DNA of 64,000 nt from Desulfoscipio gibsoniae DSM 7213 (GTDB taxonomy: Bacteria; Bacillota; Desulfotomaculia; Desulfotomaculales; Desulfallaceae), in NCBI RefSeq assembly GCF_000233715.2, contig NC_021184.1:682001-746000 (forward strand), written 5' to 3'. Numbering within the stretch: the stretch's first letter is position 1; each line of letters begins with the position of its first letter. Positions 51,744 through 61,260 of the stretch are shown piece after piece. Made by a program: the position numbers and the translations under genes. The notes under the pieces are model-generated. The model did not search any database. It was not told the origin of the DNA and worked only from the letters and a program-made list of their open reading frames with translations.

Positions 51744-54700
51744 GTGGAGCCTGTTTTCCAATTAAGCAACCTTACTGTGGTGGTTAAAGATGTAATTACC
51801 GGTGAACCCATCCCCACTTTTAAATTCATTGTCAACCAAAATAATGTGGGTGACCCCCAGGTTGATATCCCGGAGGATGAGCGCGATCCCAGTCTATTTC
51901 CTTCATTAAAACCAGGTGCCAGCTATAGCCCTGTGGTGGCCACGGGGGAGGCTTCGGACGTTGCCATACCGGTGGTTGCACTGCCTGACGGAAAATACCT
52001 GGTTTCGGTACTGGCCCCTCGCTATAAGATGGGTGGCAATTGGGTGATCATGGACGGTACAGATAAAACTGTAGAAGTTCAACTGCAGCCCAACCCACTG
52101 CCGCTGTCCAAAATAAGGGTGCATGTCTTCCAGGATAACAACCCGGTTAACGGTGAGGACGATATTCCGCTGGAAAGCGGATTGGGAGGCTTTAATATCG
52201 TTATTGAGGATGCGGTGGGTGAGGTAACGGTCGATTATTTCGGCCACCCGCTGGGTACCGAATACGAAAGGGACCAGTTTGGTAATTTGATTTTGAACAA
52301 CGGTGAACCTGTCCCTATCCCGGGCACCGGGGGCAAAATAATTACAGATGCCAACGGGGACGCGCTGATTGATAACCTGCCCCCAGGTAAATACGGGGTG
52401 CAGGCTATTCCGCCGGATGGCACGGATTGGATTCAAACCACCACCATTGAAGGAACCCATATTATCGATGCCTGGATAGAGGAAGGCAATGACGGTTACA
52501 GCCCCCGGGAAGGGTTCATGATGCCCCTGGTATGGATCGGGTTCGTCATGCCGATGGAATTTGGCCCACCGCGCCCCTGGGAAACCGGGATAATTACCGG
52601 TCGGGTACTTACGGTCATTGAATTTATCCCGCCTTTCAAACCCCTGACTTTGGGCAACCCGGTGGACCGCCCCTGGATTGCGCTGAGTGATATCGGGGCC
52701 AATGACCAGCAGGTTTACACCGGTCGCGGCGATGTGAACGGTAATTTTACCATTAATAACGTACCGCCGGGTACTTACCAGATGGCTATTTGGGATGAAC
52801 CGCTGGATTATATTATTTCTTTCCGCACCGTACAGGTTGAGCCGGGCGAAACCGTTGCTATGGGGGATATCGGCATTCCCAGATGGTACGGCTATATCAA
52901 GGGCACGGTATTTAACGACCTGAACGCTAACGGTGTTCGCGATCCCGGGGAAAGCGGCATTGCCAACGTGGCGATGAATACTCGCTTTAAGGACGGCAGT
53001 ATCCAGTACAGCACCGTCACGGATATGCATGGCCAGTATGCATTTAACGAAGTATTTGAGCTGGAGCGTTTTGCCGTGGCTGAAGTGGGCTTTGCCCGAT
53101 TGGCTTTTACCGGGGCCACAGCAACTCCGGATTACGGCATTCCGGTACCTGACCCGGTTAACCCGGCTGCTTTGTGCCGGGACGCCAGGGGCAACTACGT
53201 CAGGTGCTCCCAAACTTATAACGGTGTCTTGACTCTGGCTGCGCTCACCTGGGCGGCCAAAACAAACCGCATCGACTGGGGCAAAAGGCTTTATGAAGGG
53301 GAAGAAAGCGGCGGCATATCCGGCGTGGTTATCTATGCTACCATGCGCAACGAGAACGACCCCCGTTATGCCATCGCAGAAGAATACGAACCCGGTATTC
53401 CCAATGTAACCCTTAACCTTTATGCGACAGTTACAGATATGGAAGGTAAGGTGGTTCAAGGGGATCTGATCAATGTTGTGGCCACTGATGCGTGGGAACA
53501 TCCCACGGGTTGCATGGATCCCGACGGCAACATTGATGAACGCTGTATTGAAGTTCCCAATATTTCCAACCAAATCAGACCCGGTGTTTTCGACGGCGGT
53601 TATGCTTTTGAGAGTTATTGGCATCCTTATTACGGGCACCCTGAGGCTGCGGAAGAGCCGCTGCCTCCCGGCACGTATATCGTGGAAGTGATACCACCTG
53701 CGGGATACAAAGCGATTGACCGGGAAGGTTCGGTAAATACGGACCAGGGGGACGAATTTACCAGCCCATCTCTGATGCGTGTACCGCCCCCGCCATACTA
53801 CCCCGAGCCGCCGGATTTCAGTATTACCAAGAAAACCGTGACAGTGGTGGCCGGGATGAACGCGGCAGCAGATTTTTTCCTGTATACGGACGTACCTACT
53901 CCCGGTCGCATTGTGGGATTTTTATTGGACGATGTTAATTTGGAAACCGACCCTGATTTCATTTATTATGGCGAAAAAAGAGGTATCCCCAATACACCGG
54001 TGGGCATCCGGGATTTTACCGGCAGGCTGATAACCACGGTTCATTCCGACATGAACGGCATTTTTGAAGTACTGCTACCTTCCACTTATACCCGCAATGT
54101 ACCTACTCCGTCGGGGGTGGCCCCGGGCATGTACCAGGTAATCGGCAATGACCCGGGCGATCCGGACAGACCCAATGAACACTATAACCCCAATTACCAG
54201 ACGCTAAAATTGGTATTTGACGTATGGCCCGGCAAAACCACCTATGCCGATGTGGCTATGTTCCCTATCACCGCCTTTGTGGGGACACCCGGGGCGCAAT
54301 TTTCTCAACCCCCGCAGTGCCTGGCTATTGAAAATACGCCCCAGTTATTTAGGGTAAGCCGTGTTCATGTGGATGTGGCGGACCCCGGCGTTGAGAACCG
54401 GACGGTGGATATTTGGGGCGCAGGGTTTGGCACTGCGCCGGGCAGCGTGACTTTGGACGGCAGGGAGATTAATATTCTAACCTGGTCTGACCAGGAGATT
54501 ACAGCCCTTGTACCCCACGACTTTGCTGCCGCCGGGCCGGGCCCGGTTCAGTTACTGGTGACTAACGCTGCCGGTAACACCAGCCCGTCCGGTATCACCT
54601 GCCACCTTTGCCGGCAGGGCGAGTACTGGCCCAATATAGTGGAGGTGGCCTTAGATGGTACCGCCGATTACAGCACTATTCAGGAGGCCATCGATAGTGC

Positions 54701-56315
54701 TCCCGACGGTACAATCATCGTGGTATCGGCGGAAACATATTATGAAAGCCCCATCCTGTATAAAAACGTCAAACTCCAGGGCAAAGGCCCGGGAGGCATA
54801 AGCACGGACGGATCGGCGGTGGCGGGATCCGTTATTGACGGCCGTTTCTTCCTTTCTTATACAGAGCAATGGATTGATAAGCTGGCCGGTATTGATTTTG
54901 ACGGGCCGGAACTGGTGGCGCCCGATCAGGCACAAGAGATTCCCCGGGGGCAGGTTCTAACGGTGGTTGCCAAAGCAGGTGCGTTTAGTGACACTTTCCG
55001 ACCCCAGGTGGACGGTTTTAAAATCACGGGGGCCAGCGGTGAAGAGGGCGGCGGTATGTACATTAACGCCCACTGCAGCTACCTGGTCATCAGCAATAAT
55101 GTTATCCAAAGCAACGGCGGCGGTTTCGGCGGTGCCATGACCATCGGCAGAGCCTATGTGGGGAATAATTATAACGATTATATTTACATTCACCATAACC
55201 GCATTCTTAATAACGGCGGTATCAGCCTGGCCGGCGGCATGGGGATCTTTAACGGTGCCGGCGGTTATGAAATTGCCTATAACGATATTTGCGGCAACTA
55301 TTCGGCTGAGTACGGCGGCGGCATATCCCATTTCGGTTACAGCCCGGGTGGGAAAATACATCACAACCGTATTCTGTTCAACGCTTCTTTTGACGAAGGG
55401 GCCGGTGTATTTGTGGGCGGTGAGCAGCCCGTCCCACCGGAAACACTTACCGCCGGGTCGGGGGAAGTGGATATTTACGACAACCTGATTAGAGGCAACC
55501 TGGCTAATGACGACGGTGGCGGCATCCGGCTGCTGCAGCCCCTGGACTACCGGATCAATATTTATAACAATGTGATTGTCAATAATGTTTCCACTGATTT
55601 AGGCGGTGGTATAGCCCTGGATGATGCCTCCAATGTAGTGATAGCCAACAATACCGTGGCCAAGAATATTACCACCGCCACGGCGGAGGACAGCGACGGC
55701 CTGGCCCATGCCGCGGGGCTGGTAAGTGAACTTAACAGCGCTGCTTTCCAGGCCTACCTTGATGATGTGCGGCCGGGGTCGCCCAATTTCAGTGACCCGG
55801 TGCTGTTTAATAATATTTTCTGGGATAACAGAGCGGGGACTTTTAACCAATCCCTTAACGAGGGCCGGGGTGGTATAGGCGGTGTCGGGGCCGAGGGTGA
55901 CCCGCAGCCTGTAAACGTTATGGATATAGAAGTGTTCGGCAGCGGCGCGCTGCTTGATCCCCGGTATTGCAATCTGACCTTCCCTTATGCCGGCGGCAGT
56001 AATAATGTCTACGGAGACCCGGTATTTGCAGATGAGTATGATACCGAGCTAACAGCTGTAGCCTTTAATATGGAACCTGATTTTATAACGGTTAAGATAG
56101 TGACCGTTGTTCCCCAATTAACCGGTGATTATCACCTGACCGGTGAATCAACTTTGGTTATTGACCGGGGTGCCGCTGAAATTACCCGGGGTGGAGAAAC
56201 ATACCAGGCGCCCGGAACGGATTTCGACGGTAATACCAGACCCCGGGGTGCCGGTTATGACATCGGGGCCTACGAATACGTTTTCCCCGCCCCGGACCCG
56301 GAAAGGAGCATTTAA
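51744..56315 (+). CDS. giant beta-sandwich/beta-helix surface protein (1523 aa)
   Basis: GTG start at 51744 with AAGGAGG 8 bp upstream; the open frame extends left to 51450 but has no ribosome site there. Carboxypeptidase-regulatory/SdrD-B-like domains repeat through ~1-860 (GTVFNDLNANGVRDPGESG at ~385), followed by an IPT/TIG domain (~870-955) and a right-handed parallel beta-helix (~965-1320, YSTIQEAIDSAPDGTIIVV). The C-terminus DIGAYEY is of the choice-of-anchor-Q type. No signal peptide, transmembrane anchor or LPXTG is visible. It is followed 1 bp later by a multicopper-oxidase-like gene. Confidence 0.85.
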   Translation: MEPVFQLSNLTVVVKDVITGEPIPTFKFIVNQNNVGDPQVDIPEDERDPSLFPSLKPGASYSPVVATGEASDVAIPVVALPDGKYLVSVLAPRYKMGGNWVIMDGTDKTVEVQLQPNPLPLSKIRVHVFQDNNPVNGEDDIPLESGLGGFNIVIEDAVGEVTVDYFGHPLGTEYERDQFGNLILNNGEPVPIPGTGGKIITDANGDALIDNLPPGKYGVQAIPPDGTDWIQTTTIEGTHIIDAWIEEGNDGYSPREGFMMPLVWIGFVMPMEFGPPRPWETGIITGRVLTVIEFIPPFKPLTLGNPVDRPWIALSDIGANDQQVYTGRGDVNGNFTINNVPPGTYQMAIWDEPLDYIISFRTVQVEPGETVAMGDIGIPRWYGYIKGTVFNDLNANGVRDPGESGIANVAMNTRFKDGSIQYSTVTDMHGQYAFNEVFELERFAVAEVGFARLAFTGATATPDYGIPVPDPVNPAALCRDARGNYVRCSQTYNGVLTLAALTWAAKTNRIDWGKRLYEGEESGGISGVVIYATMRNENDPRYAIAEEYEPGIPNVTLNLYATVTDMEGKVVQGDLINVVATDAWEHPTGCMDPDGNIDERCIEVPNISNQIRPGVFDGGYAFESYWHPYYGHPEAAEEPLPPGTYIVEVIPPAGYKAIDREGSVNTDQGDEFTSPSLMRVPPPPYYPEPPDFSITKKTVTVVAGMNAAADFFLYTDVPTPGRIVGFLLDDVNLETDPDFIYYGEKRGIPNTPVGIRDFTGRLITTVHSDMNGIFEVLLPSTYTRNVPTPSGVAPGMYQVIGNDPGDPDRPNEHYNPNYQTLKLVFDVWPGKTTYADVAMFPITAFVGTPGAQFSQPPQCLAIENTPQLFRVSRVHVDVADPGVENRTVDIWGAGFGTAPGSVTLDGREINILTWSDQEITALVPHDFAAAGPGPVQLLVTNAAGNTSPSGITCHLCRQGEYWPNIVEVALDGTADYSTIQEAIDSAPDGTIIVVSAETYYESPILYKNVKLQGKGPGGISTDGSAVAGSVIDGRFFLSYTEQWIDKLAGIDFDGPELVAPDQAQEIPRGQVLTVVAKAGAFSDTFRPQVDGFKITGASGEEGGGMYINAHCSYLVISNNVIQSNGGGFGGAMTIGRAYVGNNYNDYIYIHHNRILNNGGISLAGGMGIFNGAGGYEIAYNDICGNYSAEYGGGISHFGYSPGGKIHHNRILFNASFDEGAGVFVGGEQPVPPETLTAGSGEVDIYDNLIRGNLANDDGGGIRLLQPLDYRINIYNNVIVNNVSTDLGGGIALDDASNVVIANNTVAKNITTATAEDSDGLAHAAGLVSELNSAAFQAYLDDVRPGSPNFSDPVLFNNIFWDNRAGTFNQSLNEGRGGIGGVGAEGDPQPVNVMDIEVFGSGALLDPRYCNLTFPYAGGSNNVYGDPVFADEYDTELTAVAFNMEPDFITVKIVTVVPQLTGDYHLTGESTLVIDRGAAEITRGGETYQAPGTDFDGNTRPRGAGYDIGAYEYVFPAPDPERSI

Positions 56316-56316
56316 A

Positions 56317-57318
56317 ATGGCTACAGTAATTAAACGTTTCGGTGCCACAGACGGGTGGGTGAATATGCCCGACGGCAGCAGCCATTATATCTTTGGATTT
56401 GTCGATATTACCGGGGTACCTGAAGATCAGATATTCGAATACCGGGGCAAAGCCACCCTGTTGGCTCCCTTATTGGATGTGCACCAGGGTGATGAGGTTT
56501 ATTTAACTCTGACCAACCTGGGATTGCCCGGCAGGCCGGATTTGGATGACACCCATACCATTCACTGGCACGGTTTCCCCAACCAGATCCCTCTGTGGGA
56601 CGGCGTGCCCGAAGCTTCCATTTCGGTGCCGGTGGGCAGGGATTTCACTTATTATTACCAACCGCTGGAACCGGGGACTTATATTTACCACTGCCATTTC
56701 GAGCCCGTTGAGCATATTCAGATGGGCATGGTGGGGCCGCTGACGGTGCGCCCCCAGTTGGAAAAAGAACGGGGTATGAAATTTGTCTATAACGATCCTG
56801 ACACTGCTTATGATCGGGAAGTGCTTATTTTCCTTACCGAATTGGATCCTAAAATTCATGGCGCGGTGGCGGATGTACAGGAATTTGACTGGACGGAATA
56901 CAGGCCGGAATACTGGTTAATCAGCGGGCGTGCTTACCCGGATACGGTGCAGCCCGCCCTTGACCCCGCCCTCCCTCTACAGCCATATTCCACTCTTATC
57001 GAGGCTTACGAAGGCGAAAGGGTGCTGCTGCGATTTGTTAACCTGGGGTTTCAACAGCACTGCATTCAAGTACTGGGGATACCTTTAAAGGTGGTGGGGG
57101 TGGATGCCCAGCAGCTGCGCGGGTATAACGGTGAAGATATCAGCCAATGGAGGAACGCCATCTACATTGCAGCCGGCCAGACGGCTGATGTCATCTTTGA
57201 TGCCTCACGGGCGGGAATTTATCCTTTATATAACCGCAACTACAACAAAAACACCACAGCCGGGAAAACATTCGGCGGTATGGTTTCGGAAATACGGGTG
57301 TTATCCAATCCTTTATGA
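56317..57318 (+). CDS. cupredoxin/multicopper-oxidase-like protein 1, with T1 and half of a trinuclear site
   Basis: 333 residues, two cupredoxin domains, no signal peptide. Domain 1 has His80, His83 and His85 (THTIHWHG), then His125-Cys126-His127, His133 and Met138 (YHCHFEPVEHIQMGM), a complete type-1 copper set plus two HxH motifs. Domain 2 is degenerate (FQQHCIQVLG). ATG with AAAGGAG inside the end of the upstream gene. Could oxidise metal ions or phenols. Confidence 0.85.
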   Translation: MATVIKRFGATDGWVNMPDGSSHYIFGFVDITGVPEDQIFEYRGKATLLAPLLDVHQGDEVYLTLTNLGLPGRPDLDDTHTIHWHGFPNQIPLWDGVPEASISVPVGRDFTYYYQPLEPGTYIYHCHFEPVEHIQMGMVGPLTVRPQLEKERGMKFVYNDPDTAYDREVLIFLTELDPKIHGAVADVQEFDWTEYRPEYWLISGRAYPDTVQPALDPALPLQPYSTLIEAYEGERVLLRFVNLGFQQHCIQVLGIPLKVVGVDAQQLRGYNGEDISQWRNAIYIAAGQTADVIFDASRAGIYPLYNRNYNKNTTAGKTFGGMVSEIRVLSNPL

Positions 57319-57387
57319 AATGAACGAAAGTAACCGGTGCCTGGCCTGCGGCAGTCAGGCGCCGGGGAATCCAAAGGAGAGAGCAAT

Positions 57388-58539
57388 ATGCCTGAAATAA
57401 ACCTTTGGGCAAAAGACGGCTACTTAAGCACCCCCGACGGTAATAGTATCTATTTTTGGGGTTTTGCCAAAAGTGCAGCCGGCCCTGCCCAGCTGCCGGG
57501 ACCGAATATTATTGCCAGGCAGGGAGAAACAATCACGGTTAACTTGCATAATATGCTGGCCGAACCGGTATCCATTGCCTTTCCCGGCCAACAAGTTACT
57601 GTGGAGGGTCAGCCGGTGCAGCCCCAGTATAAAAATAACCGGCTGCTGTCTTTTGTAAATTACGCTGAACCGGGGGGCACGGTGGCATATACTTTTACAC
57701 CGTCCCATCCAGGAACCTATTTATACGAAAGCGGCACTAATCCCTATCAACAGGTGCCCATGGGATTATACGGGGGCATGGTGGTGCGGCCCGCCGATTA
57801 CAACCCCGATGTCCCTGAGTATAAAACAGCCTACGGTGCCGGGACAGACACGGGTTTTGACCGGGAATACCTGCTGATCACCGGAGAAATCGACCCGGAT
57901 TTACACCAGGCGGTGGAGAACGGCAAGCCCTACCGGGTCAGCAAATACGTGCCCCGTTACTGGACCCTCAACGGGCGCTGCGCCCCGGATACCATGTTGA
58001 TGGATCATGTTGATTATTTGCCTCATCAGCCATACGGTGCCATGATTATGGGGCTGCCCGGTGAAAAAATACTGCTGCGATACATTGGAGCCGGGATTGA
58101 TAACCACCCCCTGCATCCGCACGGCGCCCATACCAGGGTGGTGGCGGTGGATGGGCGGCTGCTGAGAAACGGCAATGCCGATCTTTCCTATAAAAGGTTT
58201 ACCGTTTTGGTGGGAGTCGGTCAGACCTACGACCAAATATACCAATGGGATGGCTTAGGTTACACCCCCGGCAATCCCATTCCCACTGTGCTTCCTAATT
58301 TACGGAATATGGGAGTCGGGGATGCCGGGTGGACGATGTGGAGCGGAAGTCCTTATCTGGGGGTCAAGGGAGATATACCGGTAGGGGTGGTTTCTTATAA
58401 TGAGATGGGTGAATATTACTTTATGCTGCACTCCCACGAAGAATTACAGATTACCAACTGGGGTGAGTTTCCCGGCGGAATGATGACTATGGTGGCAATA
58501 TATCCGTCACTTGCCCCTGATATTGGGGTAATTGGGTAA
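57388..58539 (+). CDS. cupredoxin/multicopper-oxidase-like protein 2, with the other half of a trinuclear site
   Basis: 383 residues, two cupredoxin domains. Domain 1 lost its ligands (SIAFPGQ, YLYESGTNP), but domain 2 has His240, His243 and His245 (NHPLHPHG) and His348-Ser-His350 (LHSHEE). The type-1 Cys is replaced by Ser349. These motifs are just those missing from protein 1. AAAGGAGA precedes the ATG. No signal peptide. Confidence 0.82.
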   Translation: MPEINLWAKDGYLSTPDGNSIYFWGFAKSAAGPAQLPGPNIIARQGETITVNLHNMLAEPVSIAFPGQQVTVEGQPVQPQYKNNRLLSFVNYAEPGGTVAYTFTPSHPGTYLYESGTNPYQQVPMGLYGGMVVRPADYNPDVPEYKTAYGAGTDTGFDREYLLITGEIDPDLHQAVENGKPYRVSKYVPRYWTLNGRCAPDTMLMDHVDYLPHQPYGAMIMGLPGEKILLRYIGAGIDNHPLHPHGAHTRVVAVDGRLLRNGNADLSYKRFTVLVGVGQTYDQIYQWDGLGYTPGNPIPTVLPNLRNMGVGDAGWTMWSGSPYLGVKGDIPVGVVSYNEMGEYYFMLHSHEELQITNWGEFPGGMMTMVAIYPSLAPDIGVIG

Positions 58540-58565
58540 ATTTTTTTGAAAGGAGTGAAGTAAGC

Positions 58566-59573
58566 ATGGCTATAGTAGCCAGGATATTTCAAGCGGCAGC
58601 CGGATTTTTATCTTTTCCCGGTGCGAATGCTATCCCTTTTTGGGGCTTTACCGAGGCCCTGGCCGATAAACCGCAGTACCCGGGGCCTCTAATTGAGGCA
58701 ACCGCGGGGGATCAAATATTAATTTGGTTAATGCGTAATTATCTAGAACCCATAGTGGAGCCGATTTCGATAACTTTTCCGGGACAGGAAAATGTGCTGG
58801 TAAGAAAAATTCCCTGGGGCCCGTTTATCTATGAACCTGTAAAACCTCAATATGCAGCGGGAAAAATGATCTCCCTAACTAATTATTTGGACGAAAATAG
58901 AGACATTTTAGTTGAATATAGTTTTATAGCTTCAAGACCGGGCATTTACCTGTATGAAAGCGGTACCAATCCGGAAAAACAAGTCCAGATGGGGCTCTAC
59001 GGCATTATTGTAGTAAGGCCGGTGGGCTATAATATTCCGGGGCATCCAAACTATAAGACAGCTTACGGCGCTGATACCAATTCCGGCTATGACGTGGAGA
59101 AAGTATTGGTTTTAGGTGAGATTGATACTGTTATGCATAATAATGTAGTCCCCAATGTTTACTATGACATGCTTGATTTTAAACCGGATTTTTGGGTTGT
59201 CAACGGTCGCAGTTTCCCGGATACAATCAATGAGGAACAGATATCCAGCCAACCTTACGATGCGGCGATAAATTGCCGGGTGGGGCAGAGAGTATTATTA
59301 AGGATCGTCAACGCCGGCTTCCAAAACCATACCTTTTACCTGGGCGACCTGGTGGGGCGGATAGTGGCTGAGGACGGCATGCCGTTAAAAACGCAATCGT
59401 TGGACGCCACCTATGAAAAAACCGGAACAACCCTGGGCTCCGGACAGAGAATCGATATCATCTTAACCCCTGCCACCCCGGGCGAATACTACCTGTACGA
59501 CAGAGAATACCAGCACCTGGTAAACAACGACCAGTTCCCGGGAGGTATGATGACCAAAATAAACGTACGCTAG
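58566..59573 (+). CDS. cupredoxin/multicopper-oxidase-like protein 3, without copper ligands
   Basis: 335 residues, same fold and the shared motifs IPFWGF, ISITFPGQ, YLYESGTNP and FPGGMM. No HxH pair remains, so it is probably structural or a scaffold. AAAGGAGTG precedes the ATG; the TAG stop starts a long inverted repeat. Confidence 0.8.
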   Translation: MAIVARIFQAAAGFLSFPGANAIPFWGFTEALADKPQYPGPLIEATAGDQILIWLMRNYLEPIVEPISITFPGQENVLVRKIPWGPFIYEPVKPQYAAGKMISLTNYLDENRDILVEYSFIASRPGIYLYESGTNPEKQVQMGLYGIIVVRPVGYNIPGHPNYKTAYGADTNSGYDVEKVLVLGEIDTVMHNNVVPNVYYDMLDFKPDFWVVNGRSFPDTINEEQISSQPYDAAINCRVGQRVLLRIVNAGFQNHTFYLGDLVGRIVAEDGMPLKTQSLDATYEKTGTTLGSGQRIDIILTPATPGEYYLYDREYQHLVNNDQFPGGMMTKINVR

Positions 59574-59670
59574 GAAACGGGGGAGCGGGATGGGCGGCAG
59601 CGGGATCGGGAAGGGAACCGTTCCCCTGCTTCCCGTGCTGCTGCCTCCCGCTCTTGTTTCCCACCCTCCA
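59573..59670. repeat. nested palindrome around a GGGAACCGTTCC centre
   Basis: Arms GGAAAC/GTTTCC, GAGCGGGA/TCCCGCTC and GGCGGCAGC/GCTGCTGCC nest outside the GAAGCA-type core. Starts at the stop codon of the third cupredoxin gene and lies between convergent genes, so it probably ends both transcripts. Confidence 0.75.
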
Positions 59671-59696
59671 GGCATACGCCCTCGCTTCCCGGCTTT

Positions 59697-60554
59697 TTAC
59701 CTGGTGAAAAACACAATGTCCCCCAAGTTTGCCCCGGCTGCTTGGCCAATGCATGCACATTTGATCTTCAACAGGAAGAAGATTCTGTCTTTGGCCAGTT
59801 CTTCATGCTCCAAGGTCTCGAAGTTAGCTTGCCCCTTGGATATTACCAGGCTCGATTTTTCCAAAAGCTTGCTTACCTCGTCGGAGATTTTGGTCAGGGG
59901 CGCTCCGAGGTAGTGTGAACCCGTGGTGGTAACCGTGGCGATTTTGTCCATACCGGCCTGCCGGGCATCATCCATAGTGGCGTCATTTAATACTGGGCTA
60001 TCCTTTACAAGATATGTAATCTTTTTACCCAGGCGGATTAATTCTTCCACGAGCAGCCTGTCGAAAACAATTTCCCCGGCATTGTCCCCGATAATGATCA
60101 CGCTGTCCGAGGCAGCCAGTTTTTCCACAAATCTCGGGTAATCGTTTTTAGAGAAACCTTCTTTTAAACTGTATTGCAGGCTGGCGTCAAGGTCATAATC
60201 TTTCTGAATGCCCAGGTCGATGATGTTGCCGGCAACGGATATTTTTAAAGCGTCATAAAGCTTATCGGTGGATTTTTGCAGGTGGTCCTTTAATGCCGGA
60301 TAAAGTTCCAGGGCAAGGGTGTTGGATTTTTCCTTACTTTCTTTAAACGGGTCGTTATTATCGATTTTCCGGTATAACTTCATTAACATTTCTGTTGTGT
60401 TTTCTGCGGGCGTCCTGTAACGGTCCATTTTTTTTATGTCATCCATAAGGTCGAAAAAAATTTGGTACTGCCTATCCTCTTCTATCCCTGCGATGTCCAT
60501 ACAGTTGGCAATTTGTTTAAAATAGCAGTAAAAGCAATCTATCCGCGCTTGCAT
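59697..60554 (-). CDS. DUF89/ARMT1-like protein
   Basis: 285 residues. IIIGDNAGEIVFDRLL (metal-binding Asp-Asn motif), VKDSPVLNDATMDDA and ISKGQANFETL are DUF89 signatures; an N-terminal CFYCY pair is typical of the prokaryotic subgroup. The family has metal-dependent phosphatase (damage-control) members; the substrate here is unknown. Confidence 0.87.
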   Translation of the reverse strand: MQARIDCFYCYFKQIANCMDIAGIEEDRQYQIFFDLMDDIKKMDRYRTPAENTTEMLMKLYRKIDNNDPFKESKEKSNTLALELYPALKDHLQKSTDKLYDALKISVAGNIIDLGIQKDYDLDASLQYSLKEGFSKNDYPRFVEKLAASDSVIIIGDNAGEIVFDRLLVEELIRLGKKITYLVKDSPVLNDATMDDARQAGMDKIATVTTTGSHYLGAPLTKISDEVSKLLEKSSLVISKGQANFETLEHEELAKDRIFFLLKIKCACIGQAAGANLGDIVFFTR

Positions 60555-60710
60555 GAGAAACCTCCCTTGATATGTCTTGTTTCCTCCTATTAGCTTTGAT
60601 TAGTTTTCATTAGCATAACCGGGTTTACTGTTCTACTTAGCATTACTCTTCCACTCGGTATTACTCTTCTAGTCGTTTTACTTTTCTATTCCAGATTAAT
60701 TTTTTTTTTC

Positions 60711-60992
60711 TCATGTTGATTTAGCTTCTCTTTGGTCTTTGATCAACTGCTCCAGTTTTTCCAGGTCGAAATCTTTGCCCAGCACCAGCTCACCAATTAA
60801 TATAAAGGGCGGGACAATTTGTTCGCCTAACTCTTCTTTCTGCCAGGCGATATCCCCGAGACTATCACTACTGGTTATTTTCATTCCCAGACCCAGTTTT
60901 TCGGCTGCCAGTCCGGCATTATAAATAAGCTTGCGGCAGCTGGTGCCCAGCGGCTCAGTGACTACAACCTCAATGATAACATCACGACTCAT
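60711..60992 (-). CDS. thioredoxin-fold small protein
   Basis: 93 residues from ATG 60992, with GGGGTG just upstream; a longer frame from 61040 lacks a site. SRDVIIEVVVTEPLGTSCRK, then IVPPFILIGELVLG (cis-Pro loop) suggests a thioredoxin/DUF899-like fold with a single Cys. Confidence 0.65.
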   Translation of the reverse strand: MSRDVIIEVVVTEPLGTSCRKLIYNAGLAAEKLGLGMKITSSDSLGDIAWQKEELGEQIVPPFILIGELVLGKDFDLEKLEQLIKDQREAKST

Positions 60993-61070
60993 AATAACAC
61001 CCCGATTGGTATGAATTGGTTTATAAGCTAAGTATATCACATAGCCTCTGACAATTCCGGCTCAAATGCA

Positions 61071-61125
61071 GGAAGCAAGGGGGAGTGGGGAAAAAGGAAG
61101 CAGGAGAACCGTCCCTCTGCTTCCC
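61071..61125. repeat. palindromic repeat, GAAGCA-arm type, double copy
   Basis: GGAAGCAAGGGGGAGTGGGG then GGAAGCAGGAGAACCGTCCC and TCTGCTTCC. Confidence 0.75.
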
Positions 61126-61144
61126 CACCACCCTGCGCCCCAAA

Positions 61145-61207
61145 TCTTAAGAAAGTCTTAAGATTTTTATCGAGTGTTTTGTAAAGATAACCTGCCAAAA
61201 TTATTCT
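61145..61207 (+). promoter_or_regulatory. promoter and tandem TCTTAAGA boxes of the two-component operon
   Basis: TCTTAAGA at 61145-61152 and 61156-61163, an 11-bp period as used by OmpR-family dimers, then TTGTAA (61179-61184), 17 bp, TATTCT (61202-61207). Suggests autoregulation. Confidence 0.55.
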
Positions 61208-61260
61208 AAAGGCAGGTGATTTTATGTAATAGAATAAAACAATATAGTGGGGTGATATAA

